From NCBI GenBank assembly GCA_963764805.1, contig CAVXUB010000001.1, forward strand, positions 372,001 through 436,000: DNA of 64,000 nucleotides, given 5' to 3'. Under the pieces are notes generated by a model. That model had not been told where the DNA came from, made no database searches, and saw only the letters and a list, made by a program, of their open reading frames with translations. Within the stretch, counting starts at the first letter, position 1. Every line of letters starts with the position of its first letter. The translations under genes were made by a program, and so were the position numbers. The DNA is from CAVXUB01 sp963764805. Its GTDB lineage: Bacteria; Actinomycetota; Acidimicrobiia; Acidimicrobiales; Bog-793. Positions 44,776 through 54,652 of this stretch are shown here, piece after piece.

Positions 44776-45737
44776 CGGCTGCGGAACAGGCTGTGCGCCC
44801 GTGGGTCGAGGGCGTCGCGCACAGCGTCGCCGAGGAGGTTGAAGGCGAGGGTCGTGATCAGCAGCGCCATGCCGGGGAAGATGACGAACCACCATGCGGC
44901 GCGGTAGAAGCCGACTGACTCCGCCAGCATGTTCCCCCACTCCGCGGTCGGGGGGACGACCCCGAGCCCGAGAAACGACAAAGTCGCCTCGAAGCCGATC
45001 GCCGAGGGGATGAGCAGCGTCGCGTAGACGATCACCTGCGCGGCAATGTTGGGGAGGATGTCCCGCACCATGATCCGCACGCTGCTGGCGCCGAGGGAGC
45101 GAGCCGCCTCGACGAACTCCCGTTCGCGCAGCGACAGGGTCTGGCCGCGCACGATCCTCGCCACCGCGGCCCATGAGAAGAAGGCGATGATCAGGATCGT
45201 GATGAGGAGTCCCGGCCCGACGATGCTCACGAGGGCGATGGCGAGCAGCAGCACCGGGAATGACAGCACGACGTCGACAAAACGCGACAGGAGCGAATCG
45301 ATCGGGCCGCCGAAGTAGCCTGCCGTCAGCCCGATGACCACTCCGATGACGACGGCGATCCCGGTCGAGACCACTCCGACGAGCAGCGAGATCTGAGCGC
45401 CGTAGGCGACGCGGACGAGCAGGTCCCTGCCGAGATCATCGGTACCGAGCAGGAAGGCGCCGCTCGGAGGTCGCGGCAGCCCGTCTGGCGTGAGACCGGT
45501 GAGCGGGAACTGCTCGTTCGGCCCGTGCCCGGTGAGATGGGCGATCAGGGGGGCCAGCACGGCGAGCAGCGCGATGAGGACGATCGTCACCGAGGAGGCG
45601 ATCGCCACCCTGTCGTGGCGCAGTTGCTCCCAGGCGAGTCGCCAAGGGCTGCGGCCGGCCACGACGCCGGGTGCACCTACCGGCGCCTCGTCGCTCACCC
45701 CGCTCGCGCCGGTCGGGATCGTCGTACCGAGGCTCAT
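44772..45737 (-). CDS. oligopeptide ABC transporter permease (DppC/OppC type)
   Basis: 321 residues with five to six helices. WRLAWEQLRHDRVAIASSVTIVLIALLAVLAPLIA and HLLGTDDLGRD-type sequence (FLLGTDDLGRDLLVRVAYGAQISLLVG) are the standard DppC start. The EAA-like loop is REREFVEAARSLGASSVRIMVRDILPNIAAQVIVYATLLIPSAIGFEATLSFLGLGVVPPTAEWG. Its ATG overlaps the stop of the ATPase gene by 4 bp. Confidence 0.92.
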   Translation of the reverse strand: MSLGTTIPTGASGVSDEAPVGAPGVVAGRSPWRLAWEQLRHDRVAIASSVTIVLIALLAVLAPLIAHLTGHGPNEQFPLTGLTPDGLPRPPSGAFLLGTDDLGRDLLVRVAYGAQISLLVGVVSTGIAVVIGVVIGLTAGYFGGPIDSLLSRFVDVVLSFPVLLLAIALVSIVGPGLLITILIIAFFSWAAVARIVRGQTLSLREREFVEAARSLGASSVRIMVRDILPNIAAQVIVYATLLIPSAIGFEATLSFLGLGVVPPTAEWGNMLAESVGFYRAAWWFVIFPGMALLITTLAFNLLGDAVRDALDPRAHSLFRSR

Positions 45738-46851
45738 CGCGCCGCCCTCCCGTCGGAGGTCAGCGTCTCGTCGTCGCCGATCGGAAAATGGCATGCAACG
45801 ACGTGATTGCGTGCGTCCCCGGGAAGGACGCGCAACGGGGGCTCCTGCTCGGCGCAGAGCTCTTGCGCGACCGGGCAGCGGGTGCGGAACCTGCATCCGG
45901 ACGGCGGATCTGCCGCAGAGGGAGCGTCCCCGCGAGGATGACGCGGCGCCGCACCGCCTCCACGTCGGGATCGGCGATCGGCAGAGCCGACAACAACGCC
46001 AGCGAGTACGGGTGGCGCCCCCGCGCCATCACCTCGTCGGTCGGGCCGAGCTCGACGATCTTGCCGAGGTACATCACCGCGATCCGGTCGCTCACATGCT
46101 CCACGACCGAGATGTCGTGAGCGATGAACAGGTAGGTGAGCGACAACGTCTCCTGCAGGTCGCGGAGCAGGTTCACTATCTGGGCCTGGATCGACACGTC
46201 GAGCGCCGAGACGGGCTCGTCGCAGATCAGCAACTGCGGTTCGATGGCGAGCGCCCTCGCGATCCCGATCCGTTGCCGCTGGCCGCCTGAGAACTCTCCC
46301 GGGAAGCGGTTGAAGTGCTCCGGATTGAGGCCGACGATCTGCATCAGCTGGCGAACCCGGTCGAGACGTTCGGCGCGCCCGCCGATGTGGTGGATGTTGA
46401 GGGGCTCGGCGATGATCGACCCGACGTGCCGGCGCGGGTTGAGCGACCCGATCGGGTCCTGGAACACCATCTGGATCCTCCGCCGGTACGGGCGGAGCCG
46501 GTGCGCCGAGAGGCGGGAGATGTCCTTGCCGGCGAAGCGGACGGTACCCGAGGTCATCGGCTGCAGGCGAGCGGCGCAACGTGCCAGGGTCGACTTCCCG
46601 CAACCGGACTCGCCCACGAGACCCAGTGTCTCCCCGGCGTCGATCGTCAGGCTGACCCCATCGACTGCCCGAACTTGGCGCCGCCCGATCACCTCGGCGC
46701 CGCCGGAGCGGACTGGGAACCACTGGCGGACGTCCTCGAGCTCGAGGAGCGGGCTGCCCGCAGACAAGCCCGCTGCGGACGTGTTCGCTACGGACGCGCC
46801 CGCTGCCGGCGTCCCCCTGCCGGGGGCGCCGAGCGCGTCCCCGTCGCTCAC
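45734..46851 (-). CDS. oligopeptide ABC transporter ATPase (OppF type), C-terminal frameshift
   Basis: About 372 residues. Walker A GLVGESGCGKSTLARC, Q-loop RRRIQMVFQDPIGSLNPRRHVG, signature FSGGQRQRIGIARALA, Walker B LLICDEPVSALDVS. The main frame is lost near 45928-45931, where one G is missing from a G run. The true C-terminus reads on as DAPSAADPPSGCRFRTRCPVAQELCAEQEPPL...VACHFPIGDDE, the Cys-rich Opp domain, to the stop at 45734. GTG 46851 or 46860 are both possible starts. Confidence 0.87.
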
Positions 46852-46862
46852 GGGCCCCACCG

Positions 46863-47861
46863 TCAGCGCCGCCCGCGAGCCGGCCGCGGTCGCTGCTCGA
46901 TCAGCCAGCACGCCGAGGTGTGACTGACGCCCAGCGCCGGCGCCGTCGCCAGGAGGTCGGGCTCCTCCTGCCGGCAGCGGCCGAACGCCGAGGGGCAGCG
47001 CGGCGCGAACGCACAACCGGGCGGCAGCCCGATGAGACTCGGAGGCTGGCCGGCGACCGGCTGCAGGCGCTGGCGGCCGCCGAGCGAGCGGTTCGGCAAT
47101 GCCTGCAAGAGACCCTGGGTGTAAGGGTGCGAGGGGTGGCGGAAGAGGTTGTGGCGATCTGCCGTCTCCATGATCCGGCCCGCATACATCACAGCAACCC
47201 GGTCTGCCGTGCCGGCGACGATGCCGAGGTCGTGGGTGATGAGGATGAGCGCCATGCCGAACTCATCCTGGACGCGTTTCAGGAGCTCGAGGATCTGTGC
47301 CTGCACGGTCACGTCCAGCGCGGTGGTCGGCTCGTCCGCCACCAGTAGCTTCGGCTGCAACGACAGCGCGAGGGCGATCATCGCCCGCTGGCGCATCCCG
47401 CCGGAGAAGTGGTGCGGGTAGTCGTCGATGCGCCGGGCCGGGTCCGGGATCCCCACCAGCCCGAGTAGTTCGATCGCTCGCCGGCGTGCGACGCGGCGGC
47501 TCACGTTCTCGTGCGCTCGGATCGCTTCGCAGATCTGCCAACCGACGCGGTAGTAGGGATGCAGGCTCGAGAGCGGGTCCTGGAACACCATCGCGATCTC
47601 GGCGCCGCGCACGCGGCGCAGATCGGCGGCCTCCATCTGCAACAGGTCCGTCCCGTCGAAGAGAACTCTTCCTTTGACCTCGGCGCCGCGGGTCAGCCCG
47701 AGCATGGTCATGCAAGTCACACTCTTGCCCGAGCCTGACTCCCCGACGATGCCGAGCGTCTCTCGCGCCGCGATCTCGAAGCTGACGTTGCGTACCGCCG
47801 TCACGACGCCGTCCGGGGTGTGGAACGCGACCGACAGCTCCCGCACCTCGAGCAGCGTCAT
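46863..47861 (-). CDS. oligopeptide ABC transporter ATPase (OppD type)
   Basis: 332 residues from ATG 47861 (MTLLEVRELSVAF). Walker A GIVGESGSGKSVTCM, Q-loop EIAMVFQDPLSSLHPYYRVG, signature FSGGMRQRAMIALALS, Walker B LLVADEPTTALDVT. The C-terminal Opp extension contains PPGCAFAPRCPSAFGRCRQEEPDL with the usual four Cys. The start overlaps the stop of the M24 peptidase gene by 4 bp. Confidence 0.92.
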   Translation of the reverse strand: MTLLEVRELSVAFHTPDGVVTAVRNVSFEIAARETLGIVGESGSGKSVTCMTMLGLTRGAEVKGRVLFDGTDLLQMEAADLRRVRGAEIAMVFQDPLSSLHPYYRVGWQICEAIRAHENVSRRVARRRAIELLGLVGIPDPARRIDDYPHHFSGGMRQRAMIALALSLQPKLLVADEPTTALDVTVQAQILELLKRVQDEFGMALILITHDLGIVAGTADRVAVMYAGRIMETADRHNLFRHPSHPYTQGLLQALPNRSLGGRQRLQPVAGQPPSLIGLPPGCAFAPRCPSAFGRCRQEEPDLLATAPALGVSHTSACWLIEQRPRPARGRR

Positions 47862-49386
47862 GGCAGCCGCATTGCGAAGCCGCCTGCCCCCTCCTGCGAA
47901 GACGACATCAGGTCCGAGACCCATCGTTCCACTTCATCAGGATGCCGCGGCAGGCCATCCGAGAGCAGCCGGGCGCCTGAGTCGGTGACGAGGACGTCGT
48001 CCTCGATGCGCACCCCGATGCCGCGCAGCTCCGGGGCGATCGTCTCGTCATCGGGTTGAAAGTACAGTCCCGGCTCGACCGTGAGAACGCTCCCCGCCTC
48101 GAGGACGCCGTCGAGGTACGTCGCGGCGCGGGCCTTGGCGCAGTCGTGCACGTCGAGCCCGAGCATGTGGCCGGGCGAGCAGAGCGTGAAGCGGCGGTGG
48201 AGGCCGCTCCCCGAGAGTGACTCGGCCGCCGACACGCTCAGTGCGCCGAGATCCTGCAGTCCGTGGGCGAGCACCTCGGCTGAGGCCCGGTAGTAGTCGC
48301 GGAACCGCTTGCCTGGAGCGACCTCGGCGAGCGCTGCCTCCTGGGCCTCGTACACCACCTGGTAGATCTGGCGCTGCAGGGGCGAGAACCGCCCGTTGAT
48401 CGGGATCGTCCGCGTGATGTCGGCGGTGTAGAGGTCGCGGTCTCGGCGCCGGCATCGAGGAGGAGCAGATCGCCCGGCCTGAGCGGGCCGTCGTTGCGCG
48501 TCCAGTGCAGCGTCGTGGCGTGCGCCCCGGCGGCGGCGATTGTGTTGTAGCCGGTGCCGTTTCCCTCGAGGCGCGAGCGGAGCTCGAAGGCACCCTCGAC
48601 CAGACGCTCGCCGAGACGTTGTGCGGCGAGGAGGAGCCGCGCCACGTCCTCGAAACCGCGCGTCGTTATCGCCACCGCCAGTTCGATCTCGGCGATCTCG
48701 TGCTCGTCCTTGATCAGACGCAGCTCGCTGCAGACCGCCGCCAGCTCCGCGTCGCCGCGTTCGCCGGCGAGCGCGACCTCGCCGTCGACAGCGGGGTCGA
48801 GACCGCGCAGGACCCGGGTCGTGCCGCCCCCGCCGGGCGCGCCTGCCAGGTGCTCGGCGAGGTCGGCGAGCGCCCGGCACTCGAGACCGAGGCTGTCCGA
48901 CACCTGCGACGCCGTCGGCCGGGCACCCACCCAGAGCTCGCCGTGGCGGGCGTCGTCGAAGAACGAGGTGTCGAGCGCGAGCCGCGGATGCGCGGCGAAC
49001 AACACCGCCTCGTGGCCCCCCGCCACCGGCTCGAGGACGAGGACGGCGCCCTGGGACTGATCTCCGGTCAGGTAGACGTAGTCGCTGCCGGCCCGAAAGC
49101 GGTGGTCCTGGTCGTTCACGCGGCGCTGCGCCTGCCCGCAGGGAACCACGATCCGGTCGCCGGAAAAGCGCTCGGACAGCGCGCGGCGCCGTTTCGCGCA
49201 GTACGGCGCGACGGGCTTCTGGTCGAGTCGGTCGGTGCTCGGCTCCGACCAACCGGACGTCAACGAAGCCTTCAACTGTTCGGAGATCCGGTCCTTGAAG
49301 TCCCCCGGCTTCAAGTCGCCGATCTCGTCCTCGACCGGCGCAACCGCGGGGCCGGCACCGGAGCCGGGCCCTACCTCCTCGCTCAC
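47858..49386 (-). CDS. M24B metallopeptidase (Xaa-Pro aminopeptidase-like), one frameshift
   Basis: About 509 residues. The N-terminal creatinase-like domain contains KRRRALSERFSGDRIVVPCGQAQRRVNDQDHRFRAGSDYVYLTG, as in aminopeptidase P. The pita-bread domain keeps all five metal ligands: Asp in LLLLDAGAE, Asp in TADITRTIPING, His in CSPGHMLGLDVHD, Glu in SVLTVEPGLYF and Glu in GIGVRIEDDVLV. A missing C near 48440 separates the first Asp from the second. Such enzymes release the residue before proline or hydroxyproline, which fits the island's theme. GTG 49386 overlaps the stop of the binding-protein gene. Confidence 0.87.
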
Positions 49387-51166
49387 GTGCTGGAGAGCCA
49401 GACGTTGGTGGGGTCGCAGTTCAGTCCGAACCACCAGAACGTGCAGCCGTTCACGGCCGACGAGTGGAAGATCGGCCACTTCTGGAAGTTGACCGGTATC
49501 GCCGCGGCGTCACTCATGATCTGGCGCTCGGCGGTCTCCCACTGCGCAGATGCGGCTGCAGCCGAGGAGGCGGAGAGCGCAGCGTCGATGTAGGCGTTCG
49601 TCTGTGCGCTGTTGTAGCCGCCGAAGTCGTTCGATCCCTGCCCCGGGCTGGTGAAGAGCGGCTCCAGGGTCGAGCGGCCGTTGTTGCCGAACCAGTCCGG
49701 TATCCATCCCGGAGGAGCGAGGTCCCACACGTCGCGCTTGGCCGTGGTCGGGTTCTCGAGGTAGCTCCCGTAGAAGTTGGACTGTGTCTCGGGCACGAGC
49801 GAGACCTTGAAACCACCGGCGTCGAGGCTCGACTGAAGCGACTGAGCCACCCGCGGCATCGGGTCGGTGGTGGAGTAGAGCAGCTTCACCGAGACCCCGC
49901 TCTTGCCGGCCTGTGCCAGGAGAGCCATGGACTTGGCCGGATCGCCCGCCCCGTTGTGGTCGGGGTACGGGTTGTAACCGCTGATGTAGCCGACGTTGCC
50001 CGGCAGGATCGGCTGGGTGGCCACGGTGCTGATGCGTCGGGCCGCCGAGGATCTGCACGATCGTGTTCTTGTCGACGGCGTACTCGGCGGCCTGACGCAC
50101 GAGCTTGTTCGTGAACGGGCCGGCATACTGGTTGAAGGCGATATAGGTCCCGAGGCTCACGTAGTACGGCCCCGGCGGCCCGATGACGAGGCCGGAGTTG
50201 CCGGCGAGACCCGGGAGGTCCTGCGGCGGCGGCGTCACGTCCCACTCCATGTCCCCCGTGCCCGCCTGCAGTTGCTCCTGCACGTTCTCGGCGGTCAAGC
50301 CCTCCGTGATGACGATCTTGTTGACGTAGGCGTGGCGCAGCGTGTCGGTGGACTGGTTCCATGCCGGATTGCGCACGAGCGTGAAACCCTTGTCGGCGGT
50401 GTACTGCGTGATCTCGTACGGCCCGTCGGAGAGCGTGTGCTGGCGGAAGGCCGCGCTGTCGGGGATGTAGCTCATGTACTCGGTCGGACGGGCCGAGCAG
50501 AACGGGAGGGCGAGGATGTTGAGGAAGTCCGTCGAGGGCTCGAGCAGATGGAAGACGATCGTCAGGGGTCCGGTGGCGACGACGCCAGGCAGGTTGCCAG
50601 ACTTCTCATAGGAATCGATCGCTGGCACCGTGTCGCTCACCTTGGCGAAAGCCGCGCAGTAGGCCTTCATCCCGACGATCGTGCTGAGGAAGTAGCCGGG
50701 GGCACCGACAGGCGATGCGGGGTTGCACAGCATCTTGAACTCGCGCACGAAATCGGCGGCAGACACCTGCCTCGGGGGCGAGGTGTTCCACATCACGCCC
50801 GGCTTGATGTTGATCGTGTACGTCTTGCCTCCGTCGCTGATCCCGCCGTTGGCGAGGGTTGGAATGGTGGTGGCAGCATCGGCATCGAGCGCCAGCTCCG
50901 CGGTGAATGTCGATGCGTCCGGGTAGCTGAACAGCTGTCGCGTGAACAGCCGGGCGAGCATGTTGCTCACCGTGTAATAGGCGCTCACGGTGTCGAGGTT
51001 GAAGATGTCGCTCTGCCCGAGGATCGTGAGCGTGCCACCGCGGCTTCGGAGCTCCGGCGGAAGACGTCGAGGTTTTCGACCCGCTGTTCGTCGTGCTCCC
51101 GCACGCACCAAGACACACAGACAGCATCAACACCGCCGCTGTGCAGGCGATTGTCCGACGGACCAT
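49383..51166 (-). CDS. peptide ABC transporter substrate-binding lipoprotein (SBP family 5), two frameshifts
   Basis: About 594 residues. ATG 51166 follows GGGGAGG at 6 bp and gives a lipoprotein signal peptide (MVRRTIACTAAVLMLSV, lipobox LGAC). The family-5 start RGGTLTILGQSDIFNLDTVSAYYTVSNMLARLFTRQLF lies in the next frame, after an extra C near 51040. A second extra base near 50036 separates ILGGP from RISTVATQPILPGNVGYISGYNPYPD. The remainder to 49383 matches oligopeptide-binding proteins (SLVPETQSNFYGSYL, WIPDWFG). It would capture peptides outside the membrane for the permeases downstream. Confidence 0.87.
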
Positions 51167-51351
51167 GCTGGACCTCCCCAAACCGACTCGGTTCCCGTCA
51201 TTCTGGAAACCGGCCGGCCGTCATACAATCGACACCTGGCGAGACATGCCCGGCGGCCGCTTGGGCAAACGTCGGATCGGCTGCGGCCGGACGTGCCCGC
51301 TCGGCGATGCGCTCTGTTTCGGGCGGCTCGCGTCCGGCCGGCGCTTCGGGA

Positions 51352-52467
51352 TCAGGCGGGGAAGCTCCAGAGCGGCTCCAGCAGGCCGGTGTCGACCTCG
51401 ATGCCGAGGCCCGGTCCGAGCGGGGCGGCGCCGCGCCCGTTCCTCGAGCGTGGCTCGTAGGAAGCGATGTGCTCGTTCGTCCAGTCGTTCATGAATGACG
51501 CCATCACGAGGGCCTCCGGTGCGGTTGCAGCGGCCAGATGGCTGACGGCGGCAGTGGTGAGGTCGCCTCCCCAGCTGTCCTCGACGGTGACCCCGAGGCC
51601 GAGGTGCTCGCAGGTCTGTCGCAAAAGACGCGCCGGCTCGAGTCCGCCCACGCGGTTGAGCTTCAGGTTGACGGCCTCCATGGCGCCCCCGGCGTGGGCG
51701 CGCAGCAGTGAGCTCATGTCGGTGATCACCTCGTCGAGCACGATCGGGAGCGAGGTCATGGGCCGTAGCCGGAGACATTCGTCGAGTGTCCGGCACGGCT
51801 GCTCGAAATAGACCCGCGGGAGCTGCTCGAATGCCCGAGCCGCCACCAGCGCGTCGCGCAACCGGTAACCGCCGTTGGCGTCGGCGACGACGAGGTCATC
51901 GCTCCCGGTCGCCTCGACGACAGCCGCCACCCGTCGCGCGTCCTCGGTCGGGTCCGCGCCGATCTTGAGCTGGAAGCGGTGAATACCTTTGGCCCGCTCG
52001 GAAAGGACGAAGGCGACCATCTCTTCGGGTGAGGCGAGCGGGACGGCGACATAGAGCGGGAAATCCGTGCTGCGCACTCCCCCGAGCAGCGCGGACACCG
52101 GCACGCCGGCGATCCGTCCGAAGAGGTCGAGGGCCGCGATGTCGACGGCGCTCTTGGCGTAGGGGTGGCCGGCGAGGGTGCGCTCGAGGGCGTCCGTCAC
52201 GCCGGCGAGGTTCAGTGCGTCGCAGCCGAGCAGCGCCGGTGCGAGCTCGCACAGAGCCGCCCGGGCGCCGGAGGCGAAGGCGGGGAGATAGGTCGCTCCG
52301 AGCGGGCACGTCTCCCCGAAGCCCGTCGTGCCGTCTGAGGCCGTCAACGCCACGACCGTGGACTGCAGCGCCTCGACGGTGCGCCCGGCGGACATCGAGT
52401 AGACACCATGGGCGTAGGTGAGCGTGTAGCCGAACACCTCGATCCGCACGATCGCAGCGGCCTTCAC
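51352..52467 (-). CDS. enolase-superfamily (mandelate racemase-like) protein, probable cis-3-hydroxy-L-proline dehydratase or related
   Basis: 371 residues. Overall it resembles the described cis-3-hydroxyproline dehydratase: TTGFGETCPLGATYLPAFASGARAALCELAPALLG matches that enzyme's WGETCPxGxTYxP start, and HPYAKSAVDIAALDLFGRIAGVPVSALLGG follows. The KxK base is in HRFQLKIGA, metal ligands are in DLVVADANGGY, VYFEQPCRTLDE and LPIVLDEV, and the second Lys is in EAVNLKLNRVGG. Hydroxyproline-betaine or dipeptide epimerase activity cannot be excluded. GTG 52467 overlaps the LLM gene stop. The 185 bp between it and the binding-protein gene show nothing clear. Confidence 0.75.
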   Translation of the reverse strand: MKAAAIVRIEVFGYTLTYAHGVYSMSAGRTVEALQSTVVALTASDGTTGFGETCPLGATYLPAFASGARAALCELAPALLGCDALNLAGVTDALERTLAGHPYAKSAVDIAALDLFGRIAGVPVSALLGGVRSTDFPLYVAVPLASPEEMVAFVLSERAKGIHRFQLKIGADPTEDARRVAAVVEATGSDDLVVADANGGYRLRDALVAARAFEQLPRVYFEQPCRTLDECLRLRPMTSLPIVLDEVITDMSSLLRAHAGGAMEAVNLKLNRVGGLEPARLLRQTCEHLGLGVTVEDSWGGDLTTAAVSHLAAATAPEALVMASFMNDWTNEHIASYEPRSRNGRGAAPLGPGLGIEVDTGLLEPLWSFPA

Positions 52468-53300
52468 GTGGCGACCGTGCCTCCCGGCGCGTCGCCGCCC
52501 TCGGCCCTCGGCGGCCCCTCCTCGATGACCGACCGGAGATCGGCGGCGGTCGTCGTGAACTGGCTGAACCGGGTGAACCACCAAGTCGCGCCGGCCCGCT
52601 CCCACGGCCGGGGGTCCACCCCGGGCCAGCCCTCGACGACGACCTCGAAGCCGGGCCGGCGGTGCGCGTCGCCGAGGATCTCGAGCGCCGCCACGAGTTC
52701 GTCCGGCTCTTCGAGGCGGATCACGAAGACGCCGTCGAGGCGGGCGGCACGGGCGAGCGGGCGCTTGCTCGGCCAGACGGCGGCGCCCCAGAGCGGGATC
52801 GGGGACTGCAGGGAGGAGGGGAGGAACCGCACGTGGTCGGCGACGTAGTGCTCACCGTGATGAACGACCTCCTCGCCGGAGACGAGTGCCCCGATGAGCT
52901 CGATCGCCTCGTCGAGCATGCCGGCGCGCCGCCGGTCGTCCAGCTCCTCCCCGAAGGCGGAGAACTCCCGCCCTCCTGCGTCGAGGCCGAGCCCGACGCC
53001 GAGAACCACACGACCGCCCGACAGGAGGTCGAGAGCGACGATCTGGCGCGCCACGATCCACGGTCTGCGGCGGGCGAGGGGGGTCACCATCGCGCCGATG
53101 CGGATCCGATCGGTCACCGTCGCGATCGCCGCCATGCAGATCCACGGATCACTGACGTGTGTCGCCGGGTCGCGGTACATGACGTGGTCCCAGAGGAACA
53201 GCCCGTCCCATCCGGCCTCCTCGGCGCGCACTCCCATCTCCGCCAGCAGGCGGGGCTCGCTCAGCTCGCCGAAAGGAGGCACGAACAGGCCGTATCGCAC
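52464..53300 (-). CDS. LLM-class flavin-dependent oxidoreductase
   Basis: 278 residues with the luciferase-like barrel: MRYGLFVPPFGELSEPRLLAEMGVRAEEAGWDGLFLWDHVMYRDP, RIRIGAMVTPLARRRPWIVARQIVALDLLSGGRVVLGVGLGLDAGGREFSAFGEE. It is of the type that uses FMNH2 or F420H2. First gene of the minus-strand operon, with the enolase-superfamily gene overlapping it by 4 bp. A role in oxidising a proline derivative is possible but not shown. It is not a close copy of the LLM protein at 2755-3687. Confidence 0.83.
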   Translation of the reverse strand: MRYGLFVPPFGELSEPRLLAEMGVRAEEAGWDGLFLWDHVMYRDPATHVSDPWICMAAIATVTDRIRIGAMVTPLARRRPWIVARQIVALDLLSGGRVVLGVGLGLDAGGREFSAFGEELDDRRRAGMLDEAIELIGALVSGEEVVHHGEHYVADHVRFLPSSLQSPIPLWGAAVWPSKRPLARAARLDGVFVIRLEEPDELVAALEILGDAHRRPGFEVVVEGWPGVDPRPWERAGATWWFTRFSQFTTTAADLRSVIEEGPPRAEGGDAPGGTVAT

Positions 53301-53410
53301 GCACGCACCCTACTGAGACGCGTACTGCGAGCGGCATGGACGACTGACGAGATGCACAGCTGACCTTCTGATCGTTCGTCTAGATTGAGCATTTCCCGTT
53401 CGGAGGCGCC

Positions 53411-54631
53411 GTGTCAACCGATCTCCAAGACGTCGTCGACCACCTGGCGTCCCTCGTCGAGCTCCCAGTCGTGCTGGAGGACAGCGGCCAGCGCATGATC
53501 GCTCACTCCTCCCAGGCCGAGCCGATCGATTTCGTGCGGCGCGACTCCATCCTCCGGCGCAAGACCGAGCCCGGGGTCGTGACGTACTTCCAGAGCTTCG
53601 GGATCTCTGCCGCGCGACAACCCCTCCGGATCCCCGAGCACCACGAGCTCGGAATCCTGGCGCGGGTCTGCTGCGGGGTGCGCTACCGCGGCGAGCTGCT
53701 CGGCTACTTGTGGCTGATCGACGCGAGGGGCGTTTCTGACGCCGAGCTCGACGAGGTCGAGCGCGCCGCGGCGCACGCCGGCCTGCTGCTCTACGAGGAA
53801 AAACTCGCACGCCGCCTGTCGAGCCAGACGCTCTCCTACCTCCTCTCGGCCTCCGAGGAGCTGCGTCTCGCCGCGGCCGGGCAGATCATCGACCAGGGCC
53901 TCCTGCCTGAGGGCGGTTCGGTCGCGGTCATCGTCGCGCAACCTCTGCATCCCTTCGACGAGGACGTCACCTATGCGGTCGAGGAGGCCCTCGCCGACGT
54001 GAGCTGGCAAGCGGCTCAAGGGGACGTGCTGCGGGCGGCGCTCGGAGGACACGGCGTGCTCCTCGCCTGGGTGCGGTCGTACATGAACGACCAGCGGGCG
54101 CTCGACATGGCAACTGCCGTCCGCGATGCGCTCGAGCGGCGACTGGCGAAAACGATCGATGCGCCGAGAGTCGTCACCGCCGTCGGGGACCCGGTGTCGG
54201 ACCTGACGCACGCGGCGGCCTCCTACCGCCAGGCACGGCTGGCCGCACGGGTCGCCTCGATGGTGCCCGGCATGCCCGACGTGATCAGGTGGCGCGACCT
54301 CGGGGTGTTCCGCGCCCTCTCCCAGATCGCGCCCAACGAGGTGGCCAAGTCGGCGCTCGACCCAAGACTCGTGGCCCTGCTCGACGCGGGGGAGGAGGCC
54401 GTAGCCTCCACGCTCGAGACCTACCTCGATCTCGCCGGCGACGCCAAGGCCACGGCCGAACGGCTGCACCTGCACCGGGGAACTCTCTACTACCGGCTGG
54501 AGAAAGCGGAGCGGATCGCGGGCATCGACATGCACAACGGTTTTGACCGACTGTCGATCCATCTCGGGTTCAAGCTCGCACGGCTCGCCGGCCTGATGGC
54601 GCCGAACGGCTCGTCGCTCGGCCAGTATTAA
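53411..54631 (+). CDS. PucR/CdaR-family transcriptional regulator
   Basis: 406 residues. The C-terminal HTH of the family is complete (VASTLETYLDLAGDAKATAERLHLHRGTLYYRLEKAERIAGIDMHNGFDRLSIHLGFKLARL). The middle GGDEF-like domain (about 170-290) and an N-terminal sensory domain (DLQDVVDHLASLVELPVVLEDSGQRMIAHSS) precede it. PucR-type proteins activate catabolic genes such as proline use in streptomycetes. It is divergent from the peptide operon, so it is the probable regulator of the island's operons. GGAGG precedes GTG 53411, and a TAGATT -10-like box lies at 53381-53386. Confidence 0.87.
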   Translation: MSTDLQDVVDHLASLVELPVVLEDSGQRMIAHSSQAEPIDFVRRDSILRRKTEPGVVTYFQSFGISAARQPLRIPEHHELGILARVCCGVRYRGELLGYLWLIDARGVSDAELDEVERAAAHAGLLLYEEKLARRLSSQTLSYLLSASEELRLAAAGQIIDQGLLPEGGSVAVIVAQPLHPFDEDVTYAVEEALADVSWQAAQGDVLRAALGGHGVLLAWVRSYMNDQRALDMATAVRDALERRLAKTIDAPRVVTAVGDPVSDLTHAAASYRQARLAARVASMVPGMPDVIRWRDLGVFRALSQIAPNEVAKSALDPRLVALLDAGEEAVASTLETYLDLAGDAKATAERLHLHRGTLYYRLEKAERIAGIDMHNGFDRLSIHLGFKLARLAGLMAPNGSSLGQY

Positions 54632-54652
54632 ACGTCGTGATGAGCCCGGCCG

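Noticed and set aside
43792..45174. A longer permease starting at 45174
   Set aside because: The extra N-terminal 133 residues are antisense-like filler overlapping the second permease. ATG 44775 gives the normal family start and a 4-bp overlap.
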